Shown: positions 1-8,459 of the stretch, piece by piece | Layout of the letters: each line of letters starts with the position of its first letter | Position numbering within the stretch: position 1 is the first letter of the stretch | Origin: Geminicoccaceae bacterium | Lineage (GTDB): Bacteria > Pseudomonadota > Alphaproteobacteria > Geminicoccales > Geminicoccaceae | Length of the DNA stretch: 53,877 nucleotides | Direction: 5' to 3' | Assembly: GCA_025062095.1 (NCBI GenBank) | Contig: JANXAZ010000023.1 | Coordinates: 1 to 53,877, forward strand | Notes under the pieces: model-generated | What the model saw: the letters and a program-made list of their open reading frames with translations, nothing else | The model's database searches: none | What the model was told of the DNA's origin: nothing | Program-made: the position numbers and the translations under genes

Positions 1-193
1 CCGCTCCCCCAGCACCGCATTCCGCCACCGCGCGGACCCGCACGCCGTGCGCCCTTCGTTCCCGACTGCTTGCGACCGCGCGCGGAAGAGGATCTTTCGC
101 GTTTTCCGGGCCACCGGCGAAACACGTTCGCGGCCGGCCGCGCGAGAGCCTCTCCGCGCACAGCGCGAACCGCGATCGGCCGCGATCGCGAAC

Positions 194-217
194 GGCGCAC
201 CCGCCGTCGGGTGCGCC
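194..217. other. Perfect 10-bp hairpin upstream of the Cys-rich peptide gene
   Basis: Arms GGCGCACCCG (194-203) and CGGGTGCGCC (208-217) pair perfectly around a 4-base loop. No T-run follows on either strand, so a classical intrinsic terminator is not supported. It ends 58 bases before the start of the small peptide gene and could be a leader hairpin, the terminator of a gene left of the window, or an operator. Nothing else was recognised in bases 1-275. Confidence 0.4.
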
Positions 218-275
218 CGGCTGCCGCGCGCCCCGCACCCGGGCGTGCTTCGCATCGATCGAGGGGAGAACCGCG

Positions 276-497
276 ATGCGTCTGCTCTTGTTGCTCGTCT
301 CGCTCGTCTCGGCGCCCCAGGCGGTCCACGGCGCGCTCGCGAGTGCGCGCGAGCAATGTGCGCTCTCGGGCCGCTCGGAGATCCTCCTCGCCCAGACGAA
401 TTGCGGCCCTTGTCAGACCTCGGGGCCGAACAAAGGCAAAAAGCGCTGCTGCGAGCTCGTCGGCGGGGACTGGATCTGCCGCTGGGTCCAATGCTGA
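276..497 (+). CDS. Small secreted cysteine-rich peptide (unknown function)
   Basis: 73 codons from ATG 276, with a good ribosome site (GAGGGGAG, about 7 bases upstream). Residues 1 to about 20 form a signal peptide: MR, a run of five leucines, then a small-residue cleavage region near VHGALA. The mature part of about 50 residues carries seven cysteines (28, 43, 46, 58, 59, 68, 73) in the pattern C-x14-C-x2-C-x11-CC-x8-C-x4-C, and is basic around GPNKGKKR. A CC pair flanked by spaced cysteines recalls disulfide-stabilised mini-proteins, but I recognise no family. It lies alone, converging on iolE. Signal peptide, ribosome site and cysteine spacing argue for a real gene; periplasmic or secreted location is inferred. 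Confidence 0.6.
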   Translation: MRLLLLLVSLVSAPQAVHGALASAREQCALSGRSEILLAQTNCGPCQTSGPNKGKKRCCELVGGDWICRWVQC

Positions 498-572
498 GGA
501 CCGGCTCTGCGCGGAACGTTCCGGCCCGCGCGCAGCGCCCGCGTTCGCGCGAGCGCGTCCCGTCCCAGTCGC

Positions 573-1496
573 TCAGCTCTCGATCCGCACCCCGGCCTCG
601 GCACAAGCCTTCTGCAGCGCCTCGATCCCCATCCGGGCGTAGGCGAGCGGTTCGGCCTTCTTCGGATCCTGCTCGGCTTCGACCACGAGCCAGCCGCGAT
701 AGCCGAATTCGGCGAGGAGCCGGCCGAGGAGCGCGAAATCGACGCAGCCCTGCGGATCGCCCGGGGTGGTGAAGACGCCTTCGATCACGCCTTTCAAGAA
801 GCTCCAGCGCCGGGCGCGGAGCCGATCGAGCACTTCGGCGCGGACGTTCTTGGCGTGGACGTGCTTGATGCGCGCGGCGTGGCGACGGAAGGTGCCTTCG
901 AGATCGCCGCCCGCGACGGTCAGATGGCCGGTATCGAAGAGAAGGCTCACGCTCGTATCGGTATTGGCCATCAACAGATCGATCTCGGCTTCGGTCTCGA
1001 CCACCGTCCCCACGTGGTGGTGGAAGACCATCGGGCATTCTTCGGATACCAGCCAATCCGCGAGCTTGGTGAGCTTCTCGCCGTAGCGCCGCAGATCGTC
1101 CGGTTCGAGCCGGGGACGCTCGGCTACCGGAACGTCGATCTTGTTCTGCACCGTCCCGGTGGTTTCGGCATAAACGAGGACGGGGCATCCCATCTCTTGC
1201 AGAAGGCGCAGATGCGACGCCATGCGCTTCTTTTCGCGGTCGACGTCGAGCTCGAGGAGCCGGCCCGAGAACCAGCCGGAGATCAGCGCGAGTCCGTGAT
1301 CTTCGAGCAGCGGTCGCAAAAGTTTGGGGTCTTCGGGAAATTTCCCTCCCTTTTCGATACCGGAATAACCCGCCAGCCGGGCTTCGGAAAGACAGCGCTC
1401 GAGCGGGATGTCGCCGCCGAGTTCGGGCAGATCGTCGTTCGACCAGCCGATCGGATTGATGCCCAGCCGCACGCGCGCTTCGGGCTCGTCGGCCAT
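573..1496 (-). CDS. iolE: Inosose dehydratase (2-keto-myo-inositol dehydratase)
   Basis: A 307-residue TIM-barrel protein of the sugar-phosphate isomerase/epimerase (AP endonuclease 2-like) fold. IolE dehydrates 2-keto-myo-inositol to 3D-trihydroxycyclohexane-1,2-dione, the second step of myo-inositol breakdown. The opening GINPIGWSNDDLPELGG is characteristic of IolE. Likely metal-site segments are visible at FDTGHLTVAGGD, KHVHAKNVR and LVVEAEQDP. ATG 1496 lies two bases after the iolD stop, so the two genes are almost certainly co-transcribed and translationally coupled. Full length for the family; identification is strong. Confidence 0.93.
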   Translation of the reverse strand: MADEPEARVRLGINPIGWSNDDLPELGGDIPLERCLSEARLAGYSGIEKGGKFPEDPKLLRPLLEDHGLALISGWFSGRLLELDVDREKKRMASHLRLLQEMGCPVLVYAETTGTVQNKIDVPVAERPRLEPDDLRRYGEKLTKLADWLVSEECPMVFHHHVGTVVETEAEIDLLMANTDTSVSLLFDTGHLTVAGGDLEGTFRRHAARIKHVHAKNVRAEVLDRLRARRWSFLKGVIEGVFTTPGDPQGCVDFALLGRLLAEFGYRGWLVVEAEQDPKKAEPLAYARMGIEALQKACAEAGVRIES

Positions 1497-1498
1497 GG

Positions 1499-3346
1499 TC
1501 ACACTCCCACGCGCTGCCGGCGCTTGCCGGCGCGATGCCGAGCATAGGCCTCTTCGACCTCCCGGCGCGCGCTCACCTCGGGCGTGCCGCACTCCCAGAA
1601 GGCGTCGTTGCCCTCGGTCCAGTCGCGCGCCGCCACCTCGACGTGGATCACCGCCGTGCGGTCCGCCGCCTTGGCGCGTCGGAAGGCGTCCTCGAGTTCG
1701 CCGATCCCGCGCGCGCGGATTCCGATCGCGCCCATGGCTTCGGCGTGCTTGGCGAAGTCCACGCGGACGAGCTCGCCCGCCCGCCTCGTGTCTTCGAGCT
1801 GGTTGTTGAAGGAGGGAATGCCCTTGGCCCGCTGCAACCGGTCGATCACCGCGTATCCGCCGTTGTCGCAGACGACGACGATCAATTTGTGCCCGGTGAG
1901 CACGGAGGAATAGATCTCCGAGTTCATCATGAGATAGCTGCCGTCGCCCACCATGACGATCACGTCGCGCGAGGGATCGGCCATCTTCGCCCCGAGCCCG
2001 CCCGCGATCTCGTAACCCATGCAGGAGAAGCCGAACTCGCAGTCGAAGGTGCCGGGTGTCTTGACCCGCCAACACATGCACAGCTCGCCGGGCAGCCCGC
2101 CGGCGGCGGTGAGCACGAGATCGCGCGGCTCGGCGAGCCGATTGACGGCGCCGATGACCTGGGCGTAGCTCGGCACTTCCGCGTTCGTCGGTCGCGTGCG
2201 CTCGTCGACGAAGGCGTTCCACTCGGCGTAGTATTGCCGCGCGCGCGCGAGCCATTCCTCCGGTGCCCGCCAGGAGCCCAGAGCCGCGTCGAGCTCTTCG
2301 AGGCTCGCCAGGGCGTCGCCGACCACGGCGAGCGCGCGGTGCTTGACGGCATCGAAGCGGGCGGCGTTGATCGCCACCAACCGCGCATCCGGATCGAACA
2401 GCGTCCAGGACGCGGTGGTGAAGTCCTGAAGCCGCGTTCCGACCGCGAGCAGAAGATCGGCTTCCGCCGCCAGGCGGTTGGCGGAAAACGAGCCCAATAT
2501 CCCGATCGGCCCGACGTTGTTGGGATGATCGTGGACGAGAATGCCGCGCCCGGCGATCGTCTCGGCGACGGGAAGAGCCCGCTTTTCGGCGAAAGCGGCG
2601 AGAAAAGCCTCGGCCTCGCTGTAGCGCACGCCCCCGCCGGCGATCACGAGCGGACGGCGCGCGCTCGCCAGGGCGGATGCCGCGCGCGCGAGCGCGCCCC
2701 GATCGGGCCGGGGGCGCGGCGGCTCGTGGACCGCGGGCTCGAAGAAGCGGGCGGGATAGTCGAAGGCTTCGCCCTGGGCGTCCTGGCACAGACCCAAGAA
2801 GGCCGGGCCGCAGTCGGCCGGGTCGAGCATCGTGGCGAGGGCCTGGGGAAGCGCCGCGAGGATCTGCTCCGGTCGGGTGATGCGATCCCAATAGCGCGCG
2901 ACCGGCTTGAAAGCGTCGTTCACGCTCACCGTCGGATCGTGGAAGGTCTCGACTTGCTGCAGCACCGGATCCGGCGCCCGGCTCGCGAAATAATCCCCGG
3001 CGAGGATCAGGATCGGCAGGCGGTTCGTGTGGCCGACGCCGGCCGCGGTGACCATGTTCGCCGCCCCGGGGCCGATCGAGGACGTCGCGACCATGATCTG
3101 GCGGCGCCGCTTGGCCTTGGCGAAACCGAGGGCGGCCAAGGCCATGCTCTGCTCGTTCTGGCCCCGCCAGGTGGGAAGCTCGTCCTTGACCGCCTCGAGC
3201 GCCTCGGAAAGACAGGTCACGTTGCCGTGACCGAAGATCGCGAACACCCCCGCAAACAGCGGCACCTCGCGCCCGTCGATGCGCGTTCGCTGGGCCAGAA
3301 GCCAGCGCACGAGCGCTTGCGCCGTGGTCAGACGCACGGTTCGCAT
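1499..3346 (-). CDS. iolD: 3D-(3,5/4)-trihydroxycyclohexane-1,2-dione acylhydrolase
   Basis: A 615-residue thiamine-diphosphate enzyme that opens the ring of trihydroxycyclohexanedione to 5-deoxy-glucuronate, the third step of inositol catabolism. The ThDP-activating glutamate sits in RGQNEQSMALA (about residue 63). The ThDP/Mg motif GDGSYLMMNSEI is near residue 465, followed by NGGYAVIDRLQ. The central domain (LVIAGGGVRYSEAE onward) is the usual non-catalytic Rossmann-like domain. ATG 3346 is preceded by GGGGAGGGA. It leads a leftward iolD-iolE unit and diverges from iolG across 447 bases. Confidence 0.95.
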   Translation of the reverse strand: MRTVRLTTAQALVRWLLAQRTRIDGREVPLFAGVFAIFGHGNVTCLSEALEAVKDELPTWRGQNEQSMALAALGFAKAKRRRQIMVATSSIGPGAANMVTAAGVGHTNRLPILILAGDYFASRAPDPVLQQVETFHDPTVSVNDAFKPVARYWDRITRPEQILAALPQALATMLDPADCGPAFLGLCQDAQGEAFDYPARFFEPAVHEPPRPRPDRGALARAASALASARRPLVIAGGGVRYSEAEAFLAAFAEKRALPVAETIAGRGILVHDHPNNVGPIGILGSFSANRLAAEADLLLAVGTRLQDFTTASWTLFDPDARLVAINAARFDAVKHRALAVVGDALASLEELDAALGSWRAPEEWLARARQYYAEWNAFVDERTRPTNAEVPSYAQVIGAVNRLAEPRDLVLTAAGGLPGELCMCWRVKTPGTFDCEFGFSCMGYEIAGGLGAKMADPSRDVIVMVGDGSYLMMNSEIYSSVLTGHKLIVVVCDNGGYAVIDRLQRAKGIPSFNNQLEDTRRAGELVRVDFAKHAEAMGAIGIRARGIGELEDAFRRAKAADRTAVIHVEVAARDWTEGNDAFWECGTPEVSARREVEEAYARHRAGKRRQRVGV

Positions 3347-3793
3347 CCGCGTCCCTCCCCGCTCCCCGGGCCGGACCTTACCGCCCGCCGCGTCCCGGAC
3401 AAGGCGGCCGGTCCGGTTTCCCCGCCCTCTTCGCGCGGCGCTCGGACCCCGCGATCGCCCTCTCCGGCGCCGGCCGATCCCGCCCGGGGTCGGGGCCGGT
3501 CTCGCGCCGCCACGGGGATCGCGCGGAACGAGGGCCGCACCGCGTCGCCCGCGCGCGGCGGCCGCGCTCCTCGCACCGCACACCGACGGGCCCGCCGGTC
3601 TTCGGATCCCTCGCGCCGGAAGGACGTACCCGCCGCGGGGGCTCGCGCGGCGCTCGCGTCGGCGGCGATCGGCCGGAAGCGGGCTCGCCGGTCGCTCGTG
3701 GACGGCGTCGACGGTCGCGGCCCGGCACGCGCGCTCGCGCCTTTACCGCGCCGGCGCGATCGGCTCGACTGGCGGCGCTCGGGGGAGGCGACG
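3347..3793. promoter_or_regulatory. Divergent iolD / iolG intergenic region
   Basis: A 447-base, very GC-rich spacer between two divergent inositol genes, so it must hold both promoters. I found no convincing -35/-10 pair and no clear palindromic operator for an RpiR-type (IolR-like) or LacI-type repressor. No coding frame here has a ribosome site or recognisable sequence. Its role as a control region is inferred from gene orientation only. Confidence 0.4.
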
Positions 3794-4789
3794 ATGCTGC
3801 GCATCGCACTTTTCGGCTGTGGACGGATCGGACGGATGCACGCCGGTTACGTACGGGCGCATCCGCGCGCGCAACTCGCCTGGGTCTTCGACGTCCATCG
3901 CCCGGCCGCCGAGGCGGTGGCGGCCGAGACCGGGGCGCGGGTCGCGGAGACGGTCGAAGAGGCGCTCGCCGATCCCTCGGTGGGGGCGGTGCTCATCGCC
4001 AGCTCCACCGACACCCACGTCGATCTCCTCACCCGCAGCGCGCGTGCGGGCAAGGCCGTCTTCTGCGAGAAGCCGATCGATCTCGACATCCGCAAGGTGG
4101 ACGCCTGCTGGGAAGCGGTCCGGGATCTCGGCGTGCCGATCCAGATCGGCTTCAACCGTCGCTTCGATCCCTCCTTCGCGAGCCTCGCGCGACGCGCTCG
4201 TGCGGGCGAGATCGGAGAAGTCCGCCAGGTGATCATCACCTCCCGCGACCCCGACGTCCCCTCCGACGAGTACATGAAGGTCGCGGGCGGTCTTTTGCGC
4301 GACATGACGATCCACGATTTCGACATGGCGCGTTTTCTGTTGCCCGAGGAGCCGGTCGCCGTCTTCGCGGTCGCATCCGCCCTCGTCGACGAGCGCGTGC
4401 GGCGGCTCGGCGAGCACGACACGGCGACCGTGGTGCTCGCCACCGCCTCGGGCAAGCAAGCGGTGATCACGAATTACCGCCGCGCCGTGTACGGCTACGA
4501 CCAGAGGATCGAGGTCGTCGGCGAAAAAGGCATGTTGCGGGCGGAGAACCGCCATCCGACCACGGTGGAGGCGTGGACGGCGGAACGCACCCGCGCCCGC
4601 GACCCCGTGCTGCCCTTCTTCGTCGAACGCTACCGCGAGGCCTATGCCGCCGAGCTCGACGCCTTCGTGCGCGCGGTGCTCGACGGCGAACCGGTGCCGG
4701 TGACCTTCGAGGACGGCCGCGCGGCGCTCAGGCTCGCCGATGCGGCCTACGAATCGCTCGCCACCGGTCGCCTCGTCCGGCTCGCCTGA
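3794..4789 (+). CDS. iolG: Inositol 2-dehydrogenase, Gfo/Idh/MocA family
   Basis: 331 residues. IolG oxidises myo-inositol to 2-keto-myo-inositol with NAD+, the first step of the pathway that IolE and IolD continue. An N-terminal Rossmann motif (LFGCGRIGRMHAG, residues 6-18) is followed by the catalytic lysine in EKP (K93). Asp170 and His174 in RDMTIHDFDM match the Asp/His pair of the B. subtilis enzyme. ATG 3794 has GGGGGAGG about six bases upstream. Other Gfo/Idh/MocA sugar dehydrogenases look alike, but the divergent iolDE neighbours favour inositol. The rest of an iol set (iolB, iolC, iolA, transporter) is not in the window. Confidence 0.88.
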   Translation: MLRIALFGCGRIGRMHAGYVRAHPRAQLAWVFDVHRPAAEAVAAETGARVAETVEEALADPSVGAVLIASSTDTHVDLLTRSARAGKAVFCEKPIDLDIRKVDACWEAVRDLGVPIQIGFNRRFDPSFASLARRARAGEIGEVRQVIITSRDPDVPSDEYMKVAGGLLRDMTIHDFDMARFLLPEEPVAVFAVASALVDERVRRLGEHDTATVVLATASGKQAVITNYRRAVYGYDQRIEVVGEKGMLRAENRHPTTVEAWTAERTRARDPVLPFFVERYREAYAAELDAFVRAVLDGEPVPVTFEDGRAALRLADAAYESLATGRLVRLA

Positions 4790-5455
4790 TCGCCCCCGCG
4801 CTCGGCGCCCGGCCCGCGCACCCCTCCGACCCCTCCGTCCGGCCCGGAGCCGGGGACGCGGCTCGCACCGGCGGAAGCGTCCTTTCGCCGGCGCGCGCTT
4901 TCCGGCGCGAGAGCCGGCGCCCGCGTCGAGCGCGCGAGCCCGCGGGCGGCACGATCGTCCCCGAGCCTTCTCTCGCTCGGCGCGCAGCGCATCGCGCGCG
5001 GGGCTCGACCGTGCTTCGGGCTCGCTCCACGGGCTCGTCCTCGGCCTCGGGCACCGGTCGGTGATCGTTAGCGCCCCCTCGGCGGCGCGTCGTTCTCCTC
5101 GGTCCTCGCCGGTCCGTTCCCATCGCCCGCTCGGAGGGCTCGATTCCGAAGACGAAGCGCTCGCGGCGGCTGCTTCCGGTGTCCGGGGTTTTCGGTCTTT
5201 CCCGCGCTCGTCGCCGTGCGGTCGCGGAGCGATCGGTGGGAGGAGCGCGCTCCGCCTCGGTTGCGCGGTCCTCTCCGCCGCGCGCCGGCTCCGTTGTTTT
5301 TCCCGCCGCTTCGGACGCTCGCGCGCGAACGTGCGCGGGCGCGACCGTGCGCGGTGCGAGCCGCTTCGCCGCCCTTTGCGTTCTCGCGGACTCCGTGCGG
5401 GGAAGGCGGTCTCGCGACACCGGCGGGGCGCGCCCGCGCCGCCCGGCGCGTCGGT
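4790..5455. other. 666-base stretch without a credible gene
   Basis: Lies between the stop of iolG and the stop of the leftward motE. Several long open frames exist on both strands, but they are Arg/Pro/Ser-rich, lack ribosome sites and show no family motif, as expected from very GC-rich non-coding DNA. A stem-loop with arms near 4836-4843 and 4849-4858 lies 47 bases after iolG and may help end its transcript. No tRNA or other structured RNA was recognised. Confidence 0.5.
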
Positions 5456-6160
5456 TCAGGGCGGCTTGGGAAGCGGAGTGGGCTGCGCGAGGGCGGCGGT
5501 GAGCTGCTTGGCCTTGACCGGATCCATCGCGGCCATGATCGCGGCGAGCTTCGCTTCGCGGATGCGGCGGGCGACCGGGATCAGGACGTCGAGCGCGAGC
5601 TGGTCGAAGACTTGCGCCGCGCTCTTCGCCTTCATCGCTTCGTAGGTCTTCACGAGCTGGGCGAGCTTCGCCTCGTCTTCGGCGCGGATCGCGGCCAGGA
5701 GCCGCTCGAGCTCTTTGTTGAGCTGGGCGAGCCGGGCGAGCTGTTCGCGCGCGCGCGCCTCCACCGCGGCCGCGGCGGCTTCGCGCAGCGCGAGCTCTTG
5801 CTCGCGGCGGTCGAGCTCTTTCGCGCGTTCGGCGAGTTCGGCCGCGACATCGGCGAGCTTGTCGGGCGAGCGCACGGGCCCGGCGGCCGGCTCGATCGCC
5901 GGCGCCGCCTCCGCTTCCTGCGCGGACGCCGGGGCCGCGTCGCCGCCCGCGGCGCCCTCGGAGATCCGCCCCGGTTCGCGCCCCGCAGCCACTTCCGCTT
6001 CGTGCGCGACCGAGGCCGCGAAGGTCTGGACGAAAGCGGGTGCGCGCAGGGCCGCGAGCGAGAGGGCGAGCACCGCGGTCGCGAGCATCGACGCGCCCGC
6101 GGACGGAAAGCCCCGCGATCCGGAAAAGACGGCACGGAGCCGAGCGAGGGCGGGCGACAC
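5456..6160 (-). CDS. motE: MotE-type flagellar motility protein
   Basis: 234 residues. One membrane segment (about residues 24-44) anchors a periplasmic part with an Ala/Glu/Pro-rich linker. A strong coiled coil follows (about 105-165, with ERAKELDRREQELALRE), then a C-terminal domain (VARRIREAKLAAIMAAMDP) like the MgtE-N-type domain of alphaproteobacterial MotE. MotE is known as a periplasmic chaperone for the motor protein MotC in rhizobia; the exact role here is inferred. GTG 6160 follows the upstream stop by four bases. It is the last gene of fliL-fliM-DUF6468-motE. Confidence 0.75.
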   Translation of the reverse strand: MSPALARLRAVFSGSRGFPSAGASMLATAVLALSLAALRAPAFVQTFAASVAHEAEVAAGREPGRISEGAAGGDAAPASAQEAEAAPAIEPAAGPVRSPDKLADVAAELAERAKELDRREQELALREAAAAAVEARAREQLARLAQLNKELERLLAAIRAEDEAKLAQLVKTYEAMKAKSAAQVFDQLALDVLIPVARRIREAKLAAIMAAMDPVKAKQLTAALAQPTPLPKPP

Positions 6161-6164
6161 GGGA

Positions 6165-6650
6165 TCACCGCAGCTTCTTGAGCGCCTCGAGGAGATCGCC
6201 CGAGCCCGCTCGCGCCGATGGCGGCTCCGCCGTCCGCGCGGTTCCTTCGACCGTCGCCGGAGCGCTCTCGCGCCGTTCGCCGCAGGATGGTTGGCGCATG
6301 TCCCGAGCGGTGCGCAACTCGGCCACGATGCGCGCCCCCTGGCCGACCATCTCCTCGAGCCTGCGCAGGATCCGACCGCCGCCTTCGACGGTACGGTCGA
6401 GCTCCTGGCGCTGGGCGAGCGCTTTCTTCTCCTGCTCGGCCCAAGAAGCCGCGGCCTCGGCGCCGGCCGCTCTGAGCTCTTCGACCGCCCGTTCGGCGCG
6501 CGCGGTGGCCCGTCCCAGCGCTTCGAGAAAGGCGGCGAGCTCCTCGCGGTCGGCGCGCAGCGCGTGCAGTCGGCGGAAGACGAGCGCGCACCACACCGAA
6601 GTGACGACCAGAAGCGGAACCAACAACAGTTCGATCGCGCTTCCGATCAT
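6165..6650 (-). CDS. DUF6468 flagellar-cluster membrane protein
   Basis: 161 residues. One N-terminal membrane helix (about 4-24, IELLLVPLLVVTSVW) is followed by a basic RRLHALRADRE stretch and a long amphipathic coiled coil (about 35-115). The tail is disordered and ends LLEALKKLR. This layout and its place between fliM and motE match the uncharacterised DUF6468 family of alphaproteobacterial flagellar loci. ATG 6650 lies four bases after the fliM stop. A motor-related or scaffolding role is inferred from context only. Confidence 0.7.
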   Translation of the reverse strand: MIGSAIELLLVPLLVVTSVWCALVFRRLHALRADREELAAFLEALGRATARAERAVEELRAAGAEAAASWAEQEKKALAQRQELDRTVEGGGRILRRLEEMVGQGARIVAELRTARDMRQPSCGERRESAPATVEGTARTAEPPSARAGSGDLLEALKKLR

Positions 6651-6654
6651 CGTC

Positions 6655-7725
6655 TCATTCCTCCCCTTCGCGGCCGAGCCGCCGCTCGATCTTGACCGAG
6701 ACGCGATCCCCCCGGCGGCCGAGCCGGCCCTCGAACAGGGGCAGGTCTCCGCAGCGCAGGATCACCGGGCATTCGGCCGGTACGTCGAGACACAGGGTCG
6801 CGCCGACCTCGAGCGCGAGGATCTCGCGCAAGGGCACCCTCCGCTCGGGGAGGACGGCTTCGAGCTCGATCTCGCTGGCTCGGAGCTCGCGCGCGAGATG
6901 CCGTTCCCAGACGGGGTCGTGCCCGAAACCCTCGCCGGGGAACTCCTGCGCGAGCTCTTCGCGAACGGGCTCGAGGGTGGCCCGCGGCAGGAGCAGCTCG
7001 AGGCGGCCGCCGCGGCCGCCCGCCGCGACGAGCAGCGGACAGAGCACGCAGGCGTCGCTCGCGCGCGCGATCGTGACGAAGCGGGGATCGGTCTCGATCC
7101 GCTCGAAGACGAACTCGACCCGCGCGATCGGGGCGAAGGCAGCGCCGAGTTCGGCGAGCACGGCGCGGATCGGGCGCTCGAGCAGGACCGCCTCGATCTC
7201 GGTGCAGGCCCGCCCGTGCACGGGCGTGCTCGTGCGCAGCGCCCGCCCTCCGAGCAACAGATCGACGACGGTATAGGCCAAGCCGTGATCGACGGTGAGG
7301 AGACCGGAGCGGTCCCAGGGCACGGCCCGGAAGATCGCGATCACCGCCGGGCGCGGCAGGTTCGCGAGATGATCCCCGAACCGCCGCGCGGCGAGCGGCT
7401 CGGCCCGGATCTCCACCGGCTCGGGCAGGACGCGGCGCAGGCTCGCGGGAAGCGCCCGGCTCCAGCGCTCGAGCAGGGCCTCCAGGACCGGCATGCGCGC
7501 GTAGCGCGACGCACCGCCCGCGAGCAGCGCGCGCACACCCCGCGCGGGGCGACCGCCGCGCAGCCGGTCGCGACCGAGGAGGGTGCTGCGCTCGGCGTCG
7601 CTCAAGAGACCCGCTTCGGCGCCGAGGGTCGCGCCCGGCGCCTCCGACGCCGCCTCGCGCCAATCGAGCCCGAGTTCGCCCGTGGCGGCGCCGGAAGCAC
7701 CCTGCACCACGCTCGTCCCGTTCAC
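6655..7725 (-). CDS. fliM: Flagellar motor switch protein FliM
   Basis: FliM joins FliG and FliN in the C-ring and binds phospho-CheY to reverse rotation. About residues 55-260 match the FliM middle domain (YARMPVLEALLERW, IFRAVPWDRSGLLTVDHGLAYTV, LLLGG). The C-terminal 80 residues match the SpoA/FliN-like domain (EVGATLCLDVPAECPVILRCGDLPLFEG). I chose GTG 7725, ten bases after the fliL stop and behind GAGGGG, giving 356 residues; an upstream ATG at 7776 would overlap fliL by 41 bases. The usual N-terminal CheY-binding LSQxEIDALL is not at the start: only a weak LSDAERSTLLG occurs at residues 41-51. Confidence 0.85.
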   Translation of the reverse strand: MNGTSVVQGASGAATGELGLDWREAASEAPGATLGAEAGLLSDAERSTLLGRDRLRGGRPARGVRALLAGGASRYARMPVLEALLERWSRALPASLRRVLPEPVEIRAEPLAARRFGDHLANLPRPAVIAIFRAVPWDRSGLLTVDHGLAYTVVDLLLGGRALRTSTPVHGRACTEIEAVLLERPIRAVLAELGAAFAPIARVEFVFERIETDPRFVTIARASDACVLCPLLVAAGGRGGRLELLLPRATLEPVREELAQEFPGEGFGHDPVWERHLARELRASEIELEAVLPERRVPLREILALEVGATLCLDVPAECPVILRCGDLPLFEGRLGRRGDRVSVKIERRLGREGEE

Positions 7726-7735
7726 CTTCGGCCCC

Positions 7736-8272
7736 TCATTGCACCAAGATTTCTTTGAACAGAACGTCGACGACACGCGCCGGCGCGATCGCTTGATTGA
7801 TGCGCGCCAGCAGTTCTTCCTTGAGCGTCAACATGCCTTGCGAGCCCTCGATCTCTTCGGGCTCCAGGGCACGCAAATAGAGTTGGAACCCGTCCATGAT
7901 CCGTGGCGTGAACTGTTTGACCTGTTCGGCGGTGCGGGCATCGGCGACCTCGAGTGCGACCTTCAGGCGCAAAAAGCGCGTCCGTTTGCTCTGCGATTTC
8001 AAATTGACGAGGATGTCGGGAAGATCGACGAAGGCGACTTGCGGTGGCGGAGGATTCGCCTCCGGCCGGTGATTCTTGTCCGCTTCGCTCTGGGCCGCGG
8101 GCGCGGCGGCCTCGCCCCGTTTGCCGAACAACCCCGCGAACCACGCTGCGGTCGCACCGCCGCCCAGAAGAACGAACAGCGCCGCGGCCGCGAGGACGAG
8201 CTTCGAACGCCCGCCCTTGCCGGAGCCGGCCTCGGCCCCTTCTCCCGCCTTTTTCTGGGTGTTCGCCGCCAT
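7736..8272 (-). CDS. fliL: Flagellar basal-body protein FliL
   Basis: 178 residues. A short cytoplasmic tail is followed by one membrane helix (about 25-47), a Pro-rich linker, and the FliL periplasmic domain with FVDLPDILVNLKS and the conserved end ARVVDVLFKEILVQ. FliL rings associate with the stator and help maintain torque. First gene of the leftward fliL-fliM-DUF6468-motE unit, divergent from flgF over 230 bases. Full length and strongly supported. Confidence 0.9.
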   Translation of the reverse strand: MAANTQKKAGEGAEAGSGKGGRSKLVLAAAALFVLLGGGATAAWFAGLFGKRGEAAAPAAQSEADKNHRPEANPPPPQVAFVDLPDILVNLKSQSKRTRFLRLKVALEVADARTAEQVKQFTPRIMDGFQLYLRALEPEEIEGSQGMLTLKEELLARINQAIAPARVVDVLFKEILVQ

Positions 8273-8459
8273 CTCCAGCCTCGCTCATGCCTCGGGCGGG
8301 CGACCGCACCCGCCGCGCGCCTTTCTTAGCCTCCGGCTGGTTAGCGAAAGGTTGACGCGGCGCGCGCGTTCCCGGGCGGCAATTCGTGCCGGGCAAGCCC
8401 TGCCGGGATCACGGCGGCGCATCCCGGCGCAGCCGTTCCGAGCGGCGTTCCGGCGCGTT

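Noticed and set aside
4740-5645. Long rightward and leftward open frames across the iolG-motE gap
   Set aside because: Arg/Ser/Pro-rich translations, no ribosome site, no motif; open frames of this size are expected by chance at this GC content.
8341-8355. CtrA-like half sites (TTAG-N7-TTGA) between fliL and flgF
   Set aside because: Each half is only a 3-of-4 match to TTAA; too weak to call, although the spacing is right and flagellar genes are plausible CtrA targets.
8380-8400. Leftward sigma-54-like element (CGGCAC then TTGC) upstream of fliL
   Set aside because: Only three bases separate the two elements instead of five, so GG and GC would not be on the correct helical face.
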